A DNA stretch of 64,000 nucleotides, from the NCBI GenBank assembly GCA_041563475.1, contig JBFFMY010000009.1, forward strand, positions 1 to 64,000. Direction: 5' to 3'. Within the stretch, counting starts at the first letter, position 1; each line of letters opens with the position of its first letter. This stretch comes from CAJXZP01 sp041563475 (GTDB lineage Bacteria > Bacteroidota > Bacteroidia > Flavobacteriales_G > Salibacteraceae). Shown here piece after piece: positions 26,933-35,831 of this stretch. Below the pieces are notes generated by a model. That model ran no database searches and had not been told where the DNA came from. It saw only the letters and a program-made list of their open reading frames with translations. The position numbers were made by a program, and so were the translations under genes.

Positions 26933-28142
26933 AAGTCAACTGGTAATCGATAAAACCATTGTGAAATTTTCGGTTCAAGTATTAAACATTTTTGTTAGAA
27001 TTTTAGGAAAAATCTTAAAAATAAATCATTCACTTGATCAAGATTTTAAAGTTTTTGCCATTTGTAAATTCAAAGGGCTTGGCAGTATCATCCAAGCTAC
27101 TCCACTTATCCAAACCATTAAAAAAAACTACCCGCAAGCCAGAATCATATTTATTACTACGGAGTCTAATCGAATTTTGGTTCAACCCTACCCTGAAATC
27201 GATGAGGTTATAACCCTAAACGATTCCAGTTCAATCGATTTAATTTTAGGTTTTTTCCCGTTCGTTTATCGACTTCTTAAAGGCAAAATCGACAACTATT
27301 TTGATTTAGAAATTTACTCCAATTTTAGCACCTTAGTCACCACTCTCTCCATGGCTACGAATAGATTTGGCTATTATTTGCGTTCGAGTCACTACCGACT
27401 TGGTGTGTATACTCATATGATGTACTATAACATTGACAGTCCAATTTCACAAACCTACCTCCAGCTCATTCGAGCGTTCCCAATAAAAGGGGTGACTACC
27501 GACTTAAAAAAACCAACCTATACTGCCTCTGATTGGTTAAAAACATTTGAAATTGAAAATGATAACTACATCCTGATTAATCCCAACGCCAGTGATTTGC
27601 GACTAGAAAGGAGATGGGAAACTGAAAAATTTGTATCGCTTATCGGAATGATACAATCGAAATTTCCAACTCAAAAAATTGTATTGGTTGGGTCGCAAAC
27701 TGAGGAGAATTATGTGAATAAATTGGTTTCAAAAATTTCAATTCCTGTGGTTAATACTGCAGGTAAAACAAGTATAACAGGACTATTCCAACTCATTGAA
27801 AATGCTAAACTTGTTATTACAAATGATAGCGGACCAATGCACATTGCTTTCGCATTTCAAAAAACAACGATTAGTTTATTTGGTCCCTGTTCACCTGAGC
27901 AATATGGGTATCATCATTTCTCTATTCCGGTATATAAAAAAATATACTGTAGTCCGTGTGTTCATGAATTTGATATTTCACCGTGTAATGGCAATAACCA
28001 ATGCATGAAACTCATTGAGGTAACAGAGGTGTTTGCACATGTGGAAAATATTTTGAACGGACATTTCAAGCCTGCATCACACAGTTCCAGAATTATTTTT
28101 GAAGGAAAAGATCATTGGGTTCCTGGTTTTGTTAACAGATGA
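26922..28142 (+). CDS. Glycosyltransferase family 9 (heptosyltransferase-like)
   Basis: ADP-sugar-dependent GT-B enzyme of the WaaF/WaaC/WaaQ family, 406 aa. The N-terminal donor/acceptor half begins after FAICKFKGLGSIIQATPLIQ and carries the family pattern of a small-residue loop before TPLI. The C-terminal half has VITNDSGPMHIAFAFQKTTI and SLFGPCSPEQYGYHH, the GT9 signature. A CSPC-type cluster (YCSPCVHEF) and further cysteines near the end are also common in the family. Start overlaps the upstream membrane protein by 11 bp, so co-translated. Confidence 0.9.
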   Translation: MNLKSQLVIDKTIVKFSVQVLNIFVRILGKILKINHSLDQDFKVFAICKFKGLGSIIQATPLIQTIKKNYPQARIIFITTESNRILVQPYPEIDEVITLNDSSSIDLILGFFPFVYRLLKGKIDNYFDLEIYSNFSTLVTTLSMATNRFGYYLRSSHYRLGVYTHMMYYNIDSPISQTYLQLIRAFPIKGVTTDLKKPTYTASDWLKTFEIENDNYILINPNASDLRLERRWETEKFVSLIGMIQSKFPTQKIVLVGSQTEENYVNKLVSKISIPVVNTAGKTSITGLFQLIENAKLVITNDSGPMHIAFAFQKTTISLFGPCSPEQYGYHHFSIPVYKKIYCSPCVHEFDISPCNGNNQCMKLIEVTEVFAHVENILNGHFKPASHSSRIIFEGKDHWVPGFVNR

Positions 28143-28211
28143 TAAATAATCATTTCCGTTTAAACCTATTCAAAATATACGTGTCAAACCCTCGAACAAA
28201 AACAATTAATT

Positions 28212-28856
28212 ATGAGAAAGAAAATAATGTCGATAGTAGCAATTGCCTTTTTATCCATAGGTTTTACCGTAGCGCAATCGGGATCTTCAAAATTTGAGAA
28301 TAAAAACCCGGAAGAAATTGCAAAAATGAAAACCCAGAAGATGGTCTCCAACCTAGATTTATCAGGTGAACAAGCCCAATCTGTAAATGGGATCATTATA
28401 GAATCAGAAACAAGAAAGGCGGATATTCAAAGAAAATACCCACAAATAGAAGAGGCTAAAAAAGAAATGAAAGAGTTTAGAAAATCTCAGCAGGCTGAGG
28501 TTCAAGGAATTCTAACTCCTGATCAACAAGAAAAGCTTAAAACACTAAAAAAACCAAAGAGATCTAAAAATGGAGAAGAACCTAAGGAAGAGAAACTTAA
28601 AAAAATGCAATCGGAGTTGGGTTTGTCAGATCAACAAACCAAAGAATTAAAGGTTGTATTTGATAAATCAAATACACAACGGGAAGAATTAAAAGCAAAA
28701 TATCCAGAATTAGAACAGGCCAAAATAGAAATGAAGGCTAACAAAGAAGAGACAGACAAACAACTTAAAGCCGTTTTAACAGCCGAACAATACAGTAAAT
28801 TGCAAGAACGGGGACCTAAGATGGGCCACCGCAAAGGATGTGAAGACTGTAATTAA
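28212..28856 (+). CDS. Spy/CpxP-like periplasmic protein with internal duplication
   Basis: A 214-aa exported protein (signal peptide about 1-21, ends TVAQS) made of two homologous all-helical units: about 37-115 and 118-200. Each unit has a start such as LDLSGEQ or LGLSDQQ, a KYPQIEEAK or KYPELEQAK core and an LTPDQQEKL or LTAEQYSKL end. The LTxxQ motifs are those of Spy/CpxP periplasmic chaperones. Highly charged, with two cysteines in the last seven residues (CEDC). Possibly an envelope-stress or chaperone protein; no two-component system is adjacent. Confidence 0.85.
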   Translation: MRKKIMSIVAIAFLSIGFTVAQSGSSKFENKNPEEIAKMKTQKMVSNLDLSGEQAQSVNGIIIESETRKADIQRKYPQIEEAKKEMKEFRKSQQAEVQGILTPDQQEKLKTLKKPKRSKNGEEPKEEKLKKMQSELGLSDQQTKELKVVFDKSNTQREELKAKYPELEQAKIEMKANKEETDKQLKAVLTAEQYSKLQERGPKMGHRKGCEDCN

Positions 28857-28874
28857 AATACAATTCACCTCAAT

Positions 28875-28912
28875 AAAAAAGCCGATTCAAAATTTTTGAA
28901 TCGGCTTTTTTT
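28875..28912. terminator. Bidirectional terminator (Spy-like gene and leuS side)
   Basis: A 12-bp perfect stem (28881-28892 with 28894-28905) flanked by A6 and T7 runs, between the convergent Spy-like gene and the small minus-strand frame. Confidence 0.88.
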
Positions 28913-29057
28913 AATAATTTAATTTAGACTTTGAAATTCTTCTACCTTCTAACCAACTTTCATATGACTTTTTATCTAATTGGTACCAGGCTTTAACAAT
29001 ATTTGACTTAATAAGGTTTTTAAATTGGTCCTTATTATCTCGCAATTCTGAACTCAT
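28911..29057 (-). CDS. Possible 48-aa protein downstream of leuS
   Basis: A short frame beginning at an ATG (29057) 93 bp after leuS, on the same strand, whose stop codon abuts the terminator. The product is hydrophilic (DNKDQFKNLIKSNIVKAWYQ, SYESWLEGRRISKSKLNY). No family is recognised. The frame is open back to a TTG at 29132, which would give 73 aa. Position at the end of the leuS transcript is its only support; it may be a decayed gene or leader-free untranslated sequence. Confidence 0.3.
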   Translation of the reverse strand: MSSELRDNKDQFKNLIKSNIVKAWYQLDKKSYESWLEGRRISKSKLNY

Positions 29058-29149
29058 AATTTGGTAGGTTATTACATTAAACAATTCACTTATTAGGTGA
29101 AGTAAATGTAATGAACTTTTTGAATTAACCAAGAAATCAGTTAGGAACT

Positions 29150-32095
29150 TTACAACACTACATTGATAATTTTCTTGTTCACATAAATTATTTTTTTGGG
29201 TTTTTTACCCTCTAACCATTTCTGTGATTGCTCATGTTCTAATATTATTTTTTCCACCTCAATAGCTTTCATATCAACGGGTAGGTCAATTTTGAATCGC
29301 ATTTTTCCATTGAAAGAAACAGGGTAACTATGCGATGACTCTAGTAATAATTCTGGTTTAAAAACTGGAAATTTAGTGAAAGAGATTGACTCTTTATTGC
29401 CTAATTTTTTCCATAATTCTTCCGAAATATGAGGTGCATGGCAAGAAGCTAACACTACTAAATCGGATAAAACATCCTTATTTGTACATTTCAAAGTGGT
29501 TAATTCATTCACACATATCATTAAATGACTCACTATGGTATTGAATGAATACCGATCCATATCATCTTGAATAACCTGGATAGTTTTTTGAATAACCTTA
29601 ACTTCTGCATCAGAAGGTTTTCCATTGGTTACGATCCAATTATCTTGTTCATCGTGAAATAAAGCCCAAAATCTTCTCAAAAATCTAGATACCCCATCAA
29701 TACCTTTAGTATTCCATGGCTTGTGCATTTCAATTGGACCTAAAAACATTTCATGTAAACGCAATGCATCGGCTCCGTATCGTTCGATGAGTTCATCGGG
29801 GTTCACCACATTGTATTTAGATTTCGACATTTTTTCCACCTCGCTTCCGCAGATATATTGATCATTTTCCGAAATGAATTCAGCGGTTTTGTATTCTTCT
29901 CTCCAGTTTTTGAAAGCTTCAGTATCCAATACATCTCCGTCAACAAAACTTACATCTACGTGAGTGGGTACTCCAAAATCAGTGAACAGTAAATTCAAAT
30001 CACCCTTAAGGCCAGGGTATTTCTTTTTTTGAATAGAATTATATTTGCTTCTGATTTTTTCAATTTTTGATTTCTTAAGTTCTAAATTTGGGTTATCAGA
30101 CCTCAAAGAATGGGACAGGAAAACTGGAGGTAAGCCATTTGTTGGCAATAGACCTTCGTCATCCTTTAAAACATCGCTACCAAATAATCCACCAGAGGTC
30201 CATGTTAATCGATATACAAATTTGGAAACCCCTTGAATCATTCCTTGATTAATCAACTTTTTAGCCGGTTCATCAAATGGAATTAAACCCATATCATGCA
30301 GGAATTTTGTCCAAAAACGCACATACAATAAATGGCCTGTTGCGTGCTCCGCACCACCCAAATACAAATCAACCTGCCCCCAATAATTAACTGCAGCTTT
30401 CGAAAATAAGGCATGGGTATTTGTTGGGTCCATATAACGTAAATAATACCATGATGAACCTGCCCACCCTGGCATAGTGTTGGTTTCTAAAGGGAAACCT
30501 TCTTTCGTTTCCCAGTTTTTTGCTCTTGCTAGTGGTGGCTCACCATCCTTTGTAGGAAGGTATTTATCTACTTCGGGTAACATCAATGGAAGTTCCTTTT
30601 GATCCAATACATACGGAACATCACCTTTAAAATAAACAGGGATTGGTTCCCCCCAATAACGCTGACGGCTAAATCCTGCGTCACGTAATTTAAAGTTAAT
30701 TTTTCTGGTCCCAGCACCCAATTTTTCTAATTCATGAATGGCTAATCCAATCGCTTTTGAAGCTTTTAATCCGTTCAAGAACTCAGAATGCGAAAGAATA
30801 GCATTTTTATCTTCAATGGCTCCTTGACTTAAATCGGCACCTTCAATAATATTTGGAATTGGCAAGCCGAAATGATTTGCAAAACTCCAATCACGTTGGT
30901 CACCAGACGGCACTGCCATAATTGCCCCAGTACCATAATGCGCTAAAACATAATCTCCAATCCAAATTGGAATGTCTTGTCCCGTAAACGGGTGAATAGC
31001 ATACGCGCCAGTGAATGCACCCGAAATGTGCTTTACATCAGCCATTCGATCACGCTCCGAACGTTTGCTTGTCTTCTCAATGTATGATTCTACTTCCGCA
31101 AGATGTTGTTTATTTGTAATTTCTTTAACCAACTCATGTTCAGGCGCTAAAACCATAAATGACACTCCAAAAATGGTGTCAGGACGTGTAGTAAAAACTT
31201 CAATTTCTTCTGAATGGCCATTGATTTTAAAATTAACCGTTGCCCCTTCCGAACGTCCAATCCAATTTCGCTGAATTTCTTTTATAGATTCTGGCCAATC
31301 AATAGAATCCAATCCAGATAATAATCTTTCCGCATAGGCTGTTATTCTCAAACTCCATTGCTTCATTTTTTTCTGTTCCACAGGGAATCCACCACGTTCA
31401 GAAACGCCATTTTTCACCTCATCATTAGCCAATACAGTACCTAACTCAGGACACCAATTCACAACGGATTCACTTAAATAGGCCATTCGGAAATTTAAGA
31501 GCATTTTGTATTGCTCTTCATCCGACATGTTTTTCCATTCGTCAGCAGTAAAACTTACATCCTCTGTATGCGCAGCGTCTACACTGTTGCTCCCGGAAAC
31601 TTCAAAAATGTTTATCAAACTTTCAATGGGAAGAGCTTTACAAATATCAAAGTCATACCACGAGTTAAATAATTTAATGAAAATACGTTGAGTAAACCCG
31701 TAATAAGAAGCATCAGAAGTACGAATTTCTCTATCCCAATCAAAAGAAAACCCAATTCTATCCAATTGTTCACGATATCGGGCTATATTTTCTTTCGTAG
31801 TTACATCGGGATGTTGGCCCGTTTGAATAGCATATTGCTCAGCAGGTAACCCAAAAGAATCATATCCCATTGGGTGCAAAACTTCGTGCCCTTGGATGCG
31901 TTTATATCGAGAAAAAATATCAGAGGCAATATATCCCAATGGATGTCCAACGTGTAATCCAGCACCAGATGGATATGGAAACATATCTAACGAATAAAAC
32001 TTTGGTTTATCTGGGTTAATTTGGCTTTTGAAGGTTTTGTTTTCCGCCCAAAATTTTTGCCATTTCTGTTCTACTTCAAAAAATTTATACGCCAT
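29150..32095 (-). CDS. leuS: Leucyl-tRNA synthetase
   Basis: Class I aminoacyl-tRNA synthetase, 981 aa from the ATG at 32095. The frame extends 12 codons to a TTG (32131), but that codon overlaps the -7 box, so the ATG is preferred. Signature HIGH appears as HVGH in PYPSGAGLHVGHPLGY; KMSKS is intact in EVEKMSKSKYNVV. The CP1 editing domain is present (TTRPDTIFGVSFM and related). A lysine-rich segment of roughly 60 residues between the MIQGVSKFVYR strand and THVDVSFVDGD is longer than in related sequences I know and may be lineage-specific. Confidence 0.95.
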   Translation of the reverse strand: MAYKFFEVEQKWQKFWAENKTFKSQINPDKPKFYSLDMFPYPSGAGLHVGHPLGYIASDIFSRYKRIQGHEVLHPMGYDSFGLPAEQYAIQTGQHPDVTTKENIARYREQLDRIGFSFDWDREIRTSDASYYGFTQRIFIKLFNSWYDFDICKALPIESLINIFEVSGSNSVDAAHTEDVSFTADEWKNMSDEEQYKMLLNFRMAYLSESVVNWCPELGTVLANDEVKNGVSERGGFPVEQKKMKQWSLRITAYAERLLSGLDSIDWPESIKEIQRNWIGRSEGATVNFKINGHSEEIEVFTTRPDTIFGVSFMVLAPEHELVKEITNKQHLAEVESYIEKTSKRSERDRMADVKHISGAFTGAYAIHPFTGQDIPIWIGDYVLAHYGTGAIMAVPSGDQRDWSFANHFGLPIPNIIEGADLSQGAIEDKNAILSHSEFLNGLKASKAIGLAIHELEKLGAGTRKINFKLRDAGFSRQRYWGEPIPVYFKGDVPYVLDQKELPLMLPEVDKYLPTKDGEPPLARAKNWETKEGFPLETNTMPGWAGSSWYYLRYMDPTNTHALFSKAAVNYWGQVDLYLGGAEHATGHLLYVRFWTKFLHDMGLIPFDEPAKKLINQGMIQGVSKFVYRLTWTSGGLFGSDVLKDDEGLLPTNGLPPVFLSHSLRSDNPNLELKKSKIEKIRSKYNSIQKKKYPGLKGDLNLLFTDFGVPTHVDVSFVDGDVLDTEAFKNWREEYKTAEFISENDQYICGSEVEKMSKSKYNVVNPDELIERYGADALRLHEMFLGPIEMHKPWNTKGIDGVSRFLRRFWALFHDEQDNWIVTNGKPSDAEVKVIQKTIQVIQDDMDRYSFNTIVSHLMICVNELTTLKCTNKDVLSDLVVLASCHAPHISEELWKKLGNKESISFTKFPVFKPELLLESSHSYPVSFNGKMRFKIDLPVDMKAIEVEKIILEHEQSQKWLEGKKPKKIIYVNKKIINVVL

Positions 32096-32128
32096 TGGAT
32101 ATGCTTTTTTCGCTTGAAATTTGATGCG

Positions 32129-32136
32129 CAAAAGTA
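32129..32136 (-). promoter_or_regulatory. -7 promoter box for leuS
   Basis: Minus-strand TACTTTTG, exact -7 match, 33 bp before the leuS ATG. Confidence 0.55.
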
Positions 32137-32378
32137 AGAATGATTAACCCAATAGCTATGGGAAATAACTCTAAAATTAACCCTTTGACTATGGTGTTCT
32201 CGTCAAATTAGCCGCATTGGTGATTTTCTATTTGAAATCAAAAGTTAAGAATTGTTAGTGCATTGAAAACAATTGAATTATCAACGCGTTATTTGTTCAA
32301 AACTATTGCACCTTTCCACCTATAATGCTGAATAGAAAACAAAATTTGCACTGTTTAGATTTCATTAAAATAATTTCT

Positions 32379-33392
32379 ATGATAAAGAATTTCTCAAAAT
32401 TAATTAGCCCTCTATTGGTGGTTGCTTTTATTGGATGTGTTCCAGCAAAAAAAGTAAATGAAATTACCGACAATTATGAAAAATGTGAGGCCAACAGAAG
32501 TGAGTTAGCGACTGAAAACGCCCAATTGGAGAAATCGAATACGGAGTTTAATGCCGTTCAAAAACGCATGGAATCAAAGTTAGAACAACTTGCAAAGGAT
32601 ACTGCGCGTAGTAGAGAGCAACACCGACAATTACGTTATCAATATGATCAACTTTTAAAAACCAATGCTGCTTTGGTTGAAAAACAAGATGTACTTGCGT
32701 CTGGTTCTCAAAAAGAAAACAAACGACTATTAGCAGAATTATTAAAGGTTCAAGAGGACTTGCAATCTAAAGAAGATAGCCTAAAACTGTTGGCTTACGA
32801 TTTAAATGTACGCAAAGGAGAGTTGTCAAAATTGAACTCTGATTTACAATCTCGTGAGGCAAGGGTAAACGAGTTAGAGGAACTTTTAGCGCAAAAAGAT
32901 GCGGCCGTAACCCAACTAAAAAACTCCATAAAGGAAGCGTTAATTGGATTTGAGGACAAAGGAATAACGGTAGAACAAAAAAATGGACGCGTGTATGTTT
33001 CCATGGAAGCGCAATTGCTTTTTGCTAGCGGAAGCACGGCTGTTGGCACGGAAGGAGAACAAGCTGTAATTCAATTAGCTAAGGCGTTACAAGGTCAAAA
33101 AGATCTAACCGTTTTGGTTGAAGGCCATACAGATTCGGATAAAATGAGTGGTAAAGGAGCCATTAAGGATAACTGGGAATTGTCTGCCGAACGTGCAACT
33201 TCTGTGGTAAGAATAATGCTTGCAAATAGTAATCTAGACCCCAATATGTTGACTGCAGCAGGGAGAGGAGAATATTCTCCAATTGCAGATAATGCAACAG
33301 AAGAAGGAAAAGCAAAAAACAGACGAATTGAAGTGATTCTTACACCGGATTTAGATAAGCTTTTTGAAATTTTGGATGGTTCAGGAAATTAA
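32379..33392 (+). CDS. OmpA-family peptidoglycan-associated lipoprotein
   Basis: Envelope lipoprotein that anchors the outer membrane to peptidoglycan. Starting at the ATG at 32379 gives a lipoprotein signal with lipobox FIGC; the upstream in-frame ATG at 32325 would bury it behind 18 extra residues and is less likely. After the Cys come a long coiled coil (about 35-195, with runs such as KSNTEFNAVQKRMESKLEQL) and a C-terminal OmpA domain (about 215-325) with VEGHTDSDKM, NWELSAERATSVVRIML and GRGEYSPIADN...KNRRIEVIL. 337 aa from this start. Monocistronic and divergent from leuS. Confidence 0.9.
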   Translation: MIKNFSKLISPLLVVAFIGCVPAKKVNEITDNYEKCEANRSELATENAQLEKSNTEFNAVQKRMESKLEQLAKDTARSREQHRQLRYQYDQLLKTNAALVEKQDVLASGSQKENKRLLAELLKVQEDLQSKEDSLKLLAYDLNVRKGELSKLNSDLQSREARVNELEELLAQKDAAVTQLKNSIKEALIGFEDKGITVEQKNGRVYVSMEAQLLFASGSTAVGTEGEQAVIQLAKALQGQKDLTVLVEGHTDSDKMSGKGAIKDNWELSAERATSVVRIMLANSNLDPNMLTAAGRGEYSPIADNATEEGKAKNRRIEVILTPDLDKLFEILDGSGN

Positions 33393-33421
33393 GAGGTATT
33401 CCTAAAATTTACTTGAGCTCA

Positions 33422-34783
33422 TTACCCAAATAGCGCTTCAAAAACGTCATCCACTTTTTTGACTAATTTGATTTCAATTTTTGGTTTTAAATTCTCGCTT
33501 AATTTATTAAACGTTGAAATAAATATTCTTTTAAACCCCAGTTTTTCTGCTTCTGAAATTCTTTGTTCAATGCGCGCTACGGGTCTTATTTCACCTGATA
33601 GACCTACTTCACCAGCGAAACAATCTTTCCCATCAATTGACATGTTTTCGCTTGAAGATAAAATAGCGCATACCACAGCTAAATCTACCGAAGGATCATC
33701 TACCTTTATCCCACCAGCCATATTTAAAAACACATCTTGCGTTCCCAATCGGAAACCACAGCGTTTTTCTAATACCGCTAACAACATATTCAATCTGCGT
33801 AAGTCATATCCTGTCGCAGAGCGTTGAGGAGTACCGTAAACTGCTGTACTCACTAATGCTTGCGCTTCTATTAACATAGGTCGCAAACCCTCGGTAATGG
33901 CTCCAATGGCAATTCCACTTAAATGTTGATCATGTGTAGATATAAGTATTTCTGAAGGGTTCGACACTTGTCGTAACCCATTCCCTCGCATTTCATAAAT
34001 ACCCAATTCATTCGTTGAACCGAAACGGTTTTTAATAGATCGAACCAAACGGAATAAATGATTTCTATCTCCTTCAAACTGTAAAACCGTATCTACCATG
34101 TGTTCCAGAACTTTTGGTCCTGCAATGTTTCCATCTTTTGTAATATGACCAATGATGAATATTGGCACTCCCGTTTCTTTGGCGTATTTAATCAATTGGC
34201 TTGTACATTCTCTAATCTGACTTACACTACCAGCCGAAGCCTCAATTAATGGCGAATGAAGGGTTTGAATAGAATCGATAATAACCATATCGGGTAACAC
34301 CTCATTAAAATGATTAAAGAGAATGTCTAATGAATTATCGTTTACGATAAAACACTCTTGGTTAGTTATTCCTGTTCTATCTGCACGCATTTTTATCTGT
34401 GAGGCGCTTTCTTCCCCTGAAACATACAATACCTTAAGGTTTACAGATAGTGCGATTTGAAGCATCAGTGTAGATTTTCCAATACCTGGTTCTCCACCAA
34501 TTAAAGTCACAGAACCCCGAACTACACCCCCGCCCAAAACTCTATTTAACTCTTCATCCATTAGCGTAAATCGAGGTAAATTTTCAAATTGCACATTTTG
34601 GATTGCAACGGGCTTGGTCGTTTTTTTCTGGGTTAGCTTTTCGGCAAAACTTTTTTTATCGGGTGCTGAAATAATCTCTTCTACAAACGTATTCCACTCG
34701 CCACATGAATTGCACTTTCCTACCCATTGAGGAGATTGAGTCCCGCAGTTTTGACAGATATACGCCTTCTTGATTTTCGCCAT
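33422..34783 (-). CDS. radA: DNA repair protein RadA
   Basis: RecA-related ATPase and branch-migration helicase used in recombination repair, 453 aa. N-terminal zinc finger Cys10-Cys13-Cys24-Cys27, Walker A GGEPGIGKST at 96-105, the RadA-specific KNRFG motif in SIKNRFGSTNELG and a C-terminal Lon-like domain (about 345-450, AGGIKVDDPSVDLAVV, FAGEVGLSGEIRPV). Converges with the OmpA-like gene across 29 bp. Confidence 0.97.
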   Translation of the reverse strand: MAKIKKAYICQNCGTQSPQWVGKCNSCGEWNTFVEEIISAPDKKSFAEKLTQKKTTKPVAIQNVQFENLPRFTLMDEELNRVLGGGVVRGSVTLIGGEPGIGKSTLMLQIALSVNLKVLYVSGEESASQIKMRADRTGITNQECFIVNDNSLDILFNHFNEVLPDMVIIDSIQTLHSPLIEASAGSVSQIRECTSQLIKYAKETGVPIFIIGHITKDGNIAGPKVLEHMVDTVLQFEGDRNHLFRLVRSIKNRFGSTNELGIYEMRGNGLRQVSNPSEILISTHDQHLSGIAIGAITEGLRPMLIEAQALVSTAVYGTPQRSATGYDLRRLNMLLAVLEKRCGFRLGTQDVFLNMAGGIKVDDPSVDLAVVCAILSSSENMSIDGKDCFAGEVGLSGEIRPVARIEQRISEAEKLGFKRIFISTFNKLSENLKPKIEIKLVKKVDDVFEALFG

Positions 34784-34875
34784 GGTAATTATATTAAGTC
34801 AAAGATATTCTTCCATTCAATTACAGATTAAAATCCGAAGAAAAGAAAACCATTTTGCTAAAATACTTGACATAA

Positions 34876-34907
34876 AAAATCCCGACACCTTTCGGTATCG
34901 GGATTTT
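34876..34907 (-). terminator. Terminator of the atpBEFHAG operon
   Basis: Stem of 10 bp, one mismatch, then 3 bp (34876-34889 with 34894-34907) around TTTC, with A and T runs, 20 bp past the atpG stop. Confidence 0.88.
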
Positions 34908-34927
34908 GAATAATTAGCAAACTAATC

Positions 34928-35803
34928 TTACGATTTCATTGCTTCGGCACCCGAAACAATTTCCAAAATTTCGTTTGTAATCGAAGCTTGACGCGCTTTA
35001 TTGTAAGTTAATTTCAATTCTTTTAATAAATCACCTGCATTATCGGTCGCTTTATGCATCGCGGTCATACGTGCACCTTGCTCACCTGCAAATGAATCAA
35101 GAACAGCTTTAAAGATTTGTGTCTTTAAAGATTTTGGTACAATAACGTCCAAAATATCCAATTTATTCGGCTCGAAAATATAATCCACCGTAGCTGAAGA
35201 GTCGTTTTCAGGAGCTACAACTGGAAGAAATTGTTCTTTCACCACTATTTGCGTTGCTGCATTTTTGAAAGTGTTATAAATCAATACAATTTCATCATAC
35301 TGACCATCCACGTATGAATCCATAACTTGCTGCGCTACTTTTTCCACCGTTTCATAGGTCAATTCATCAAATACATGATTTGCATGCTCTGGTAAAGAAC
35401 CATCTTTAATAGAATAACCAGCCTTGCCCAATACATCAGAAGCTTTTTTCCCAATAGCCATAACTTTTACGTTCTTATCAGAATATTTATTCTTAATAAG
35501 TTCGTTAGTTGCTTTAATTATTTGAGAATTGAAACCCCCACACAAACCACGGTTTGAAGTAACTGGAATTAACAACACATTATTTACTTCGCTATGAGAA
35601 CCATAAATCCCTTCTGAAGAATCTAAGCTAGAAGTTAAATTTGACAAAACTTCGGTCAATTTTTCAGAAAATGGTCTAATTCGGGTTACAGCATCTTGCG
35701 CCCTTTTAAGCTTTGCCGCTGAAACCATTTTCATAGCAGAAGTAATTTGCATCGTTGAATTTACCGATGTAATTCTACTTCTAACTTCTTTTAAATTTGC
35801 CAT
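34928..35803 (-). CDS. atpG: F1 ATP synthase gamma subunit
   Basis: Rotor shaft of F1, 291 aa. Typical N-terminus LKEVRSRITSVNSTMQITSAMKMVSAAKLKRAQ, central SNRGLCGGFNSQIIK and C-terminal helix ATDNAGDLLKELKLTYNKARQASITNEILEIVSGAEA. Last gene of atpBEFHAG, 28 bp after atpA. Confidence 0.97.
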   Translation of the reverse strand: MANLKEVRSRITSVNSTMQITSAMKMVSAAKLKRAQDAVTRIRPFSEKLTEVLSNLTSSLDSSEGIYGSHSEVNNVLLIPVTSNRGLCGGFNSQIIKATNELIKNKYSDKNVKVMAIGKKASDVLGKAGYSIKDGSLPEHANHVFDELTYETVEKVAQQVMDSYVDGQYDEIVLIYNTFKNAATQIVVKEQFLPVVAPENDSSATVDYIFEPNKLDILDVIVPKSLKTQIFKAVLDSFAGEQGARMTAMHKATDNAGDLLKELKLTYNKARQASITNEILEIVSGAEAMKS

Positions 35804-35831
35804 TCTTTACGTATTAACGGTTTCCTTAATT

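Noticed and set aside
32325..32378. Upstream ATG for the OmpA-like gene
   Set aside because: It would place 18 extra residues before the lipoprotein signal; the ATG at 32379 gives a normal lipobox distance.
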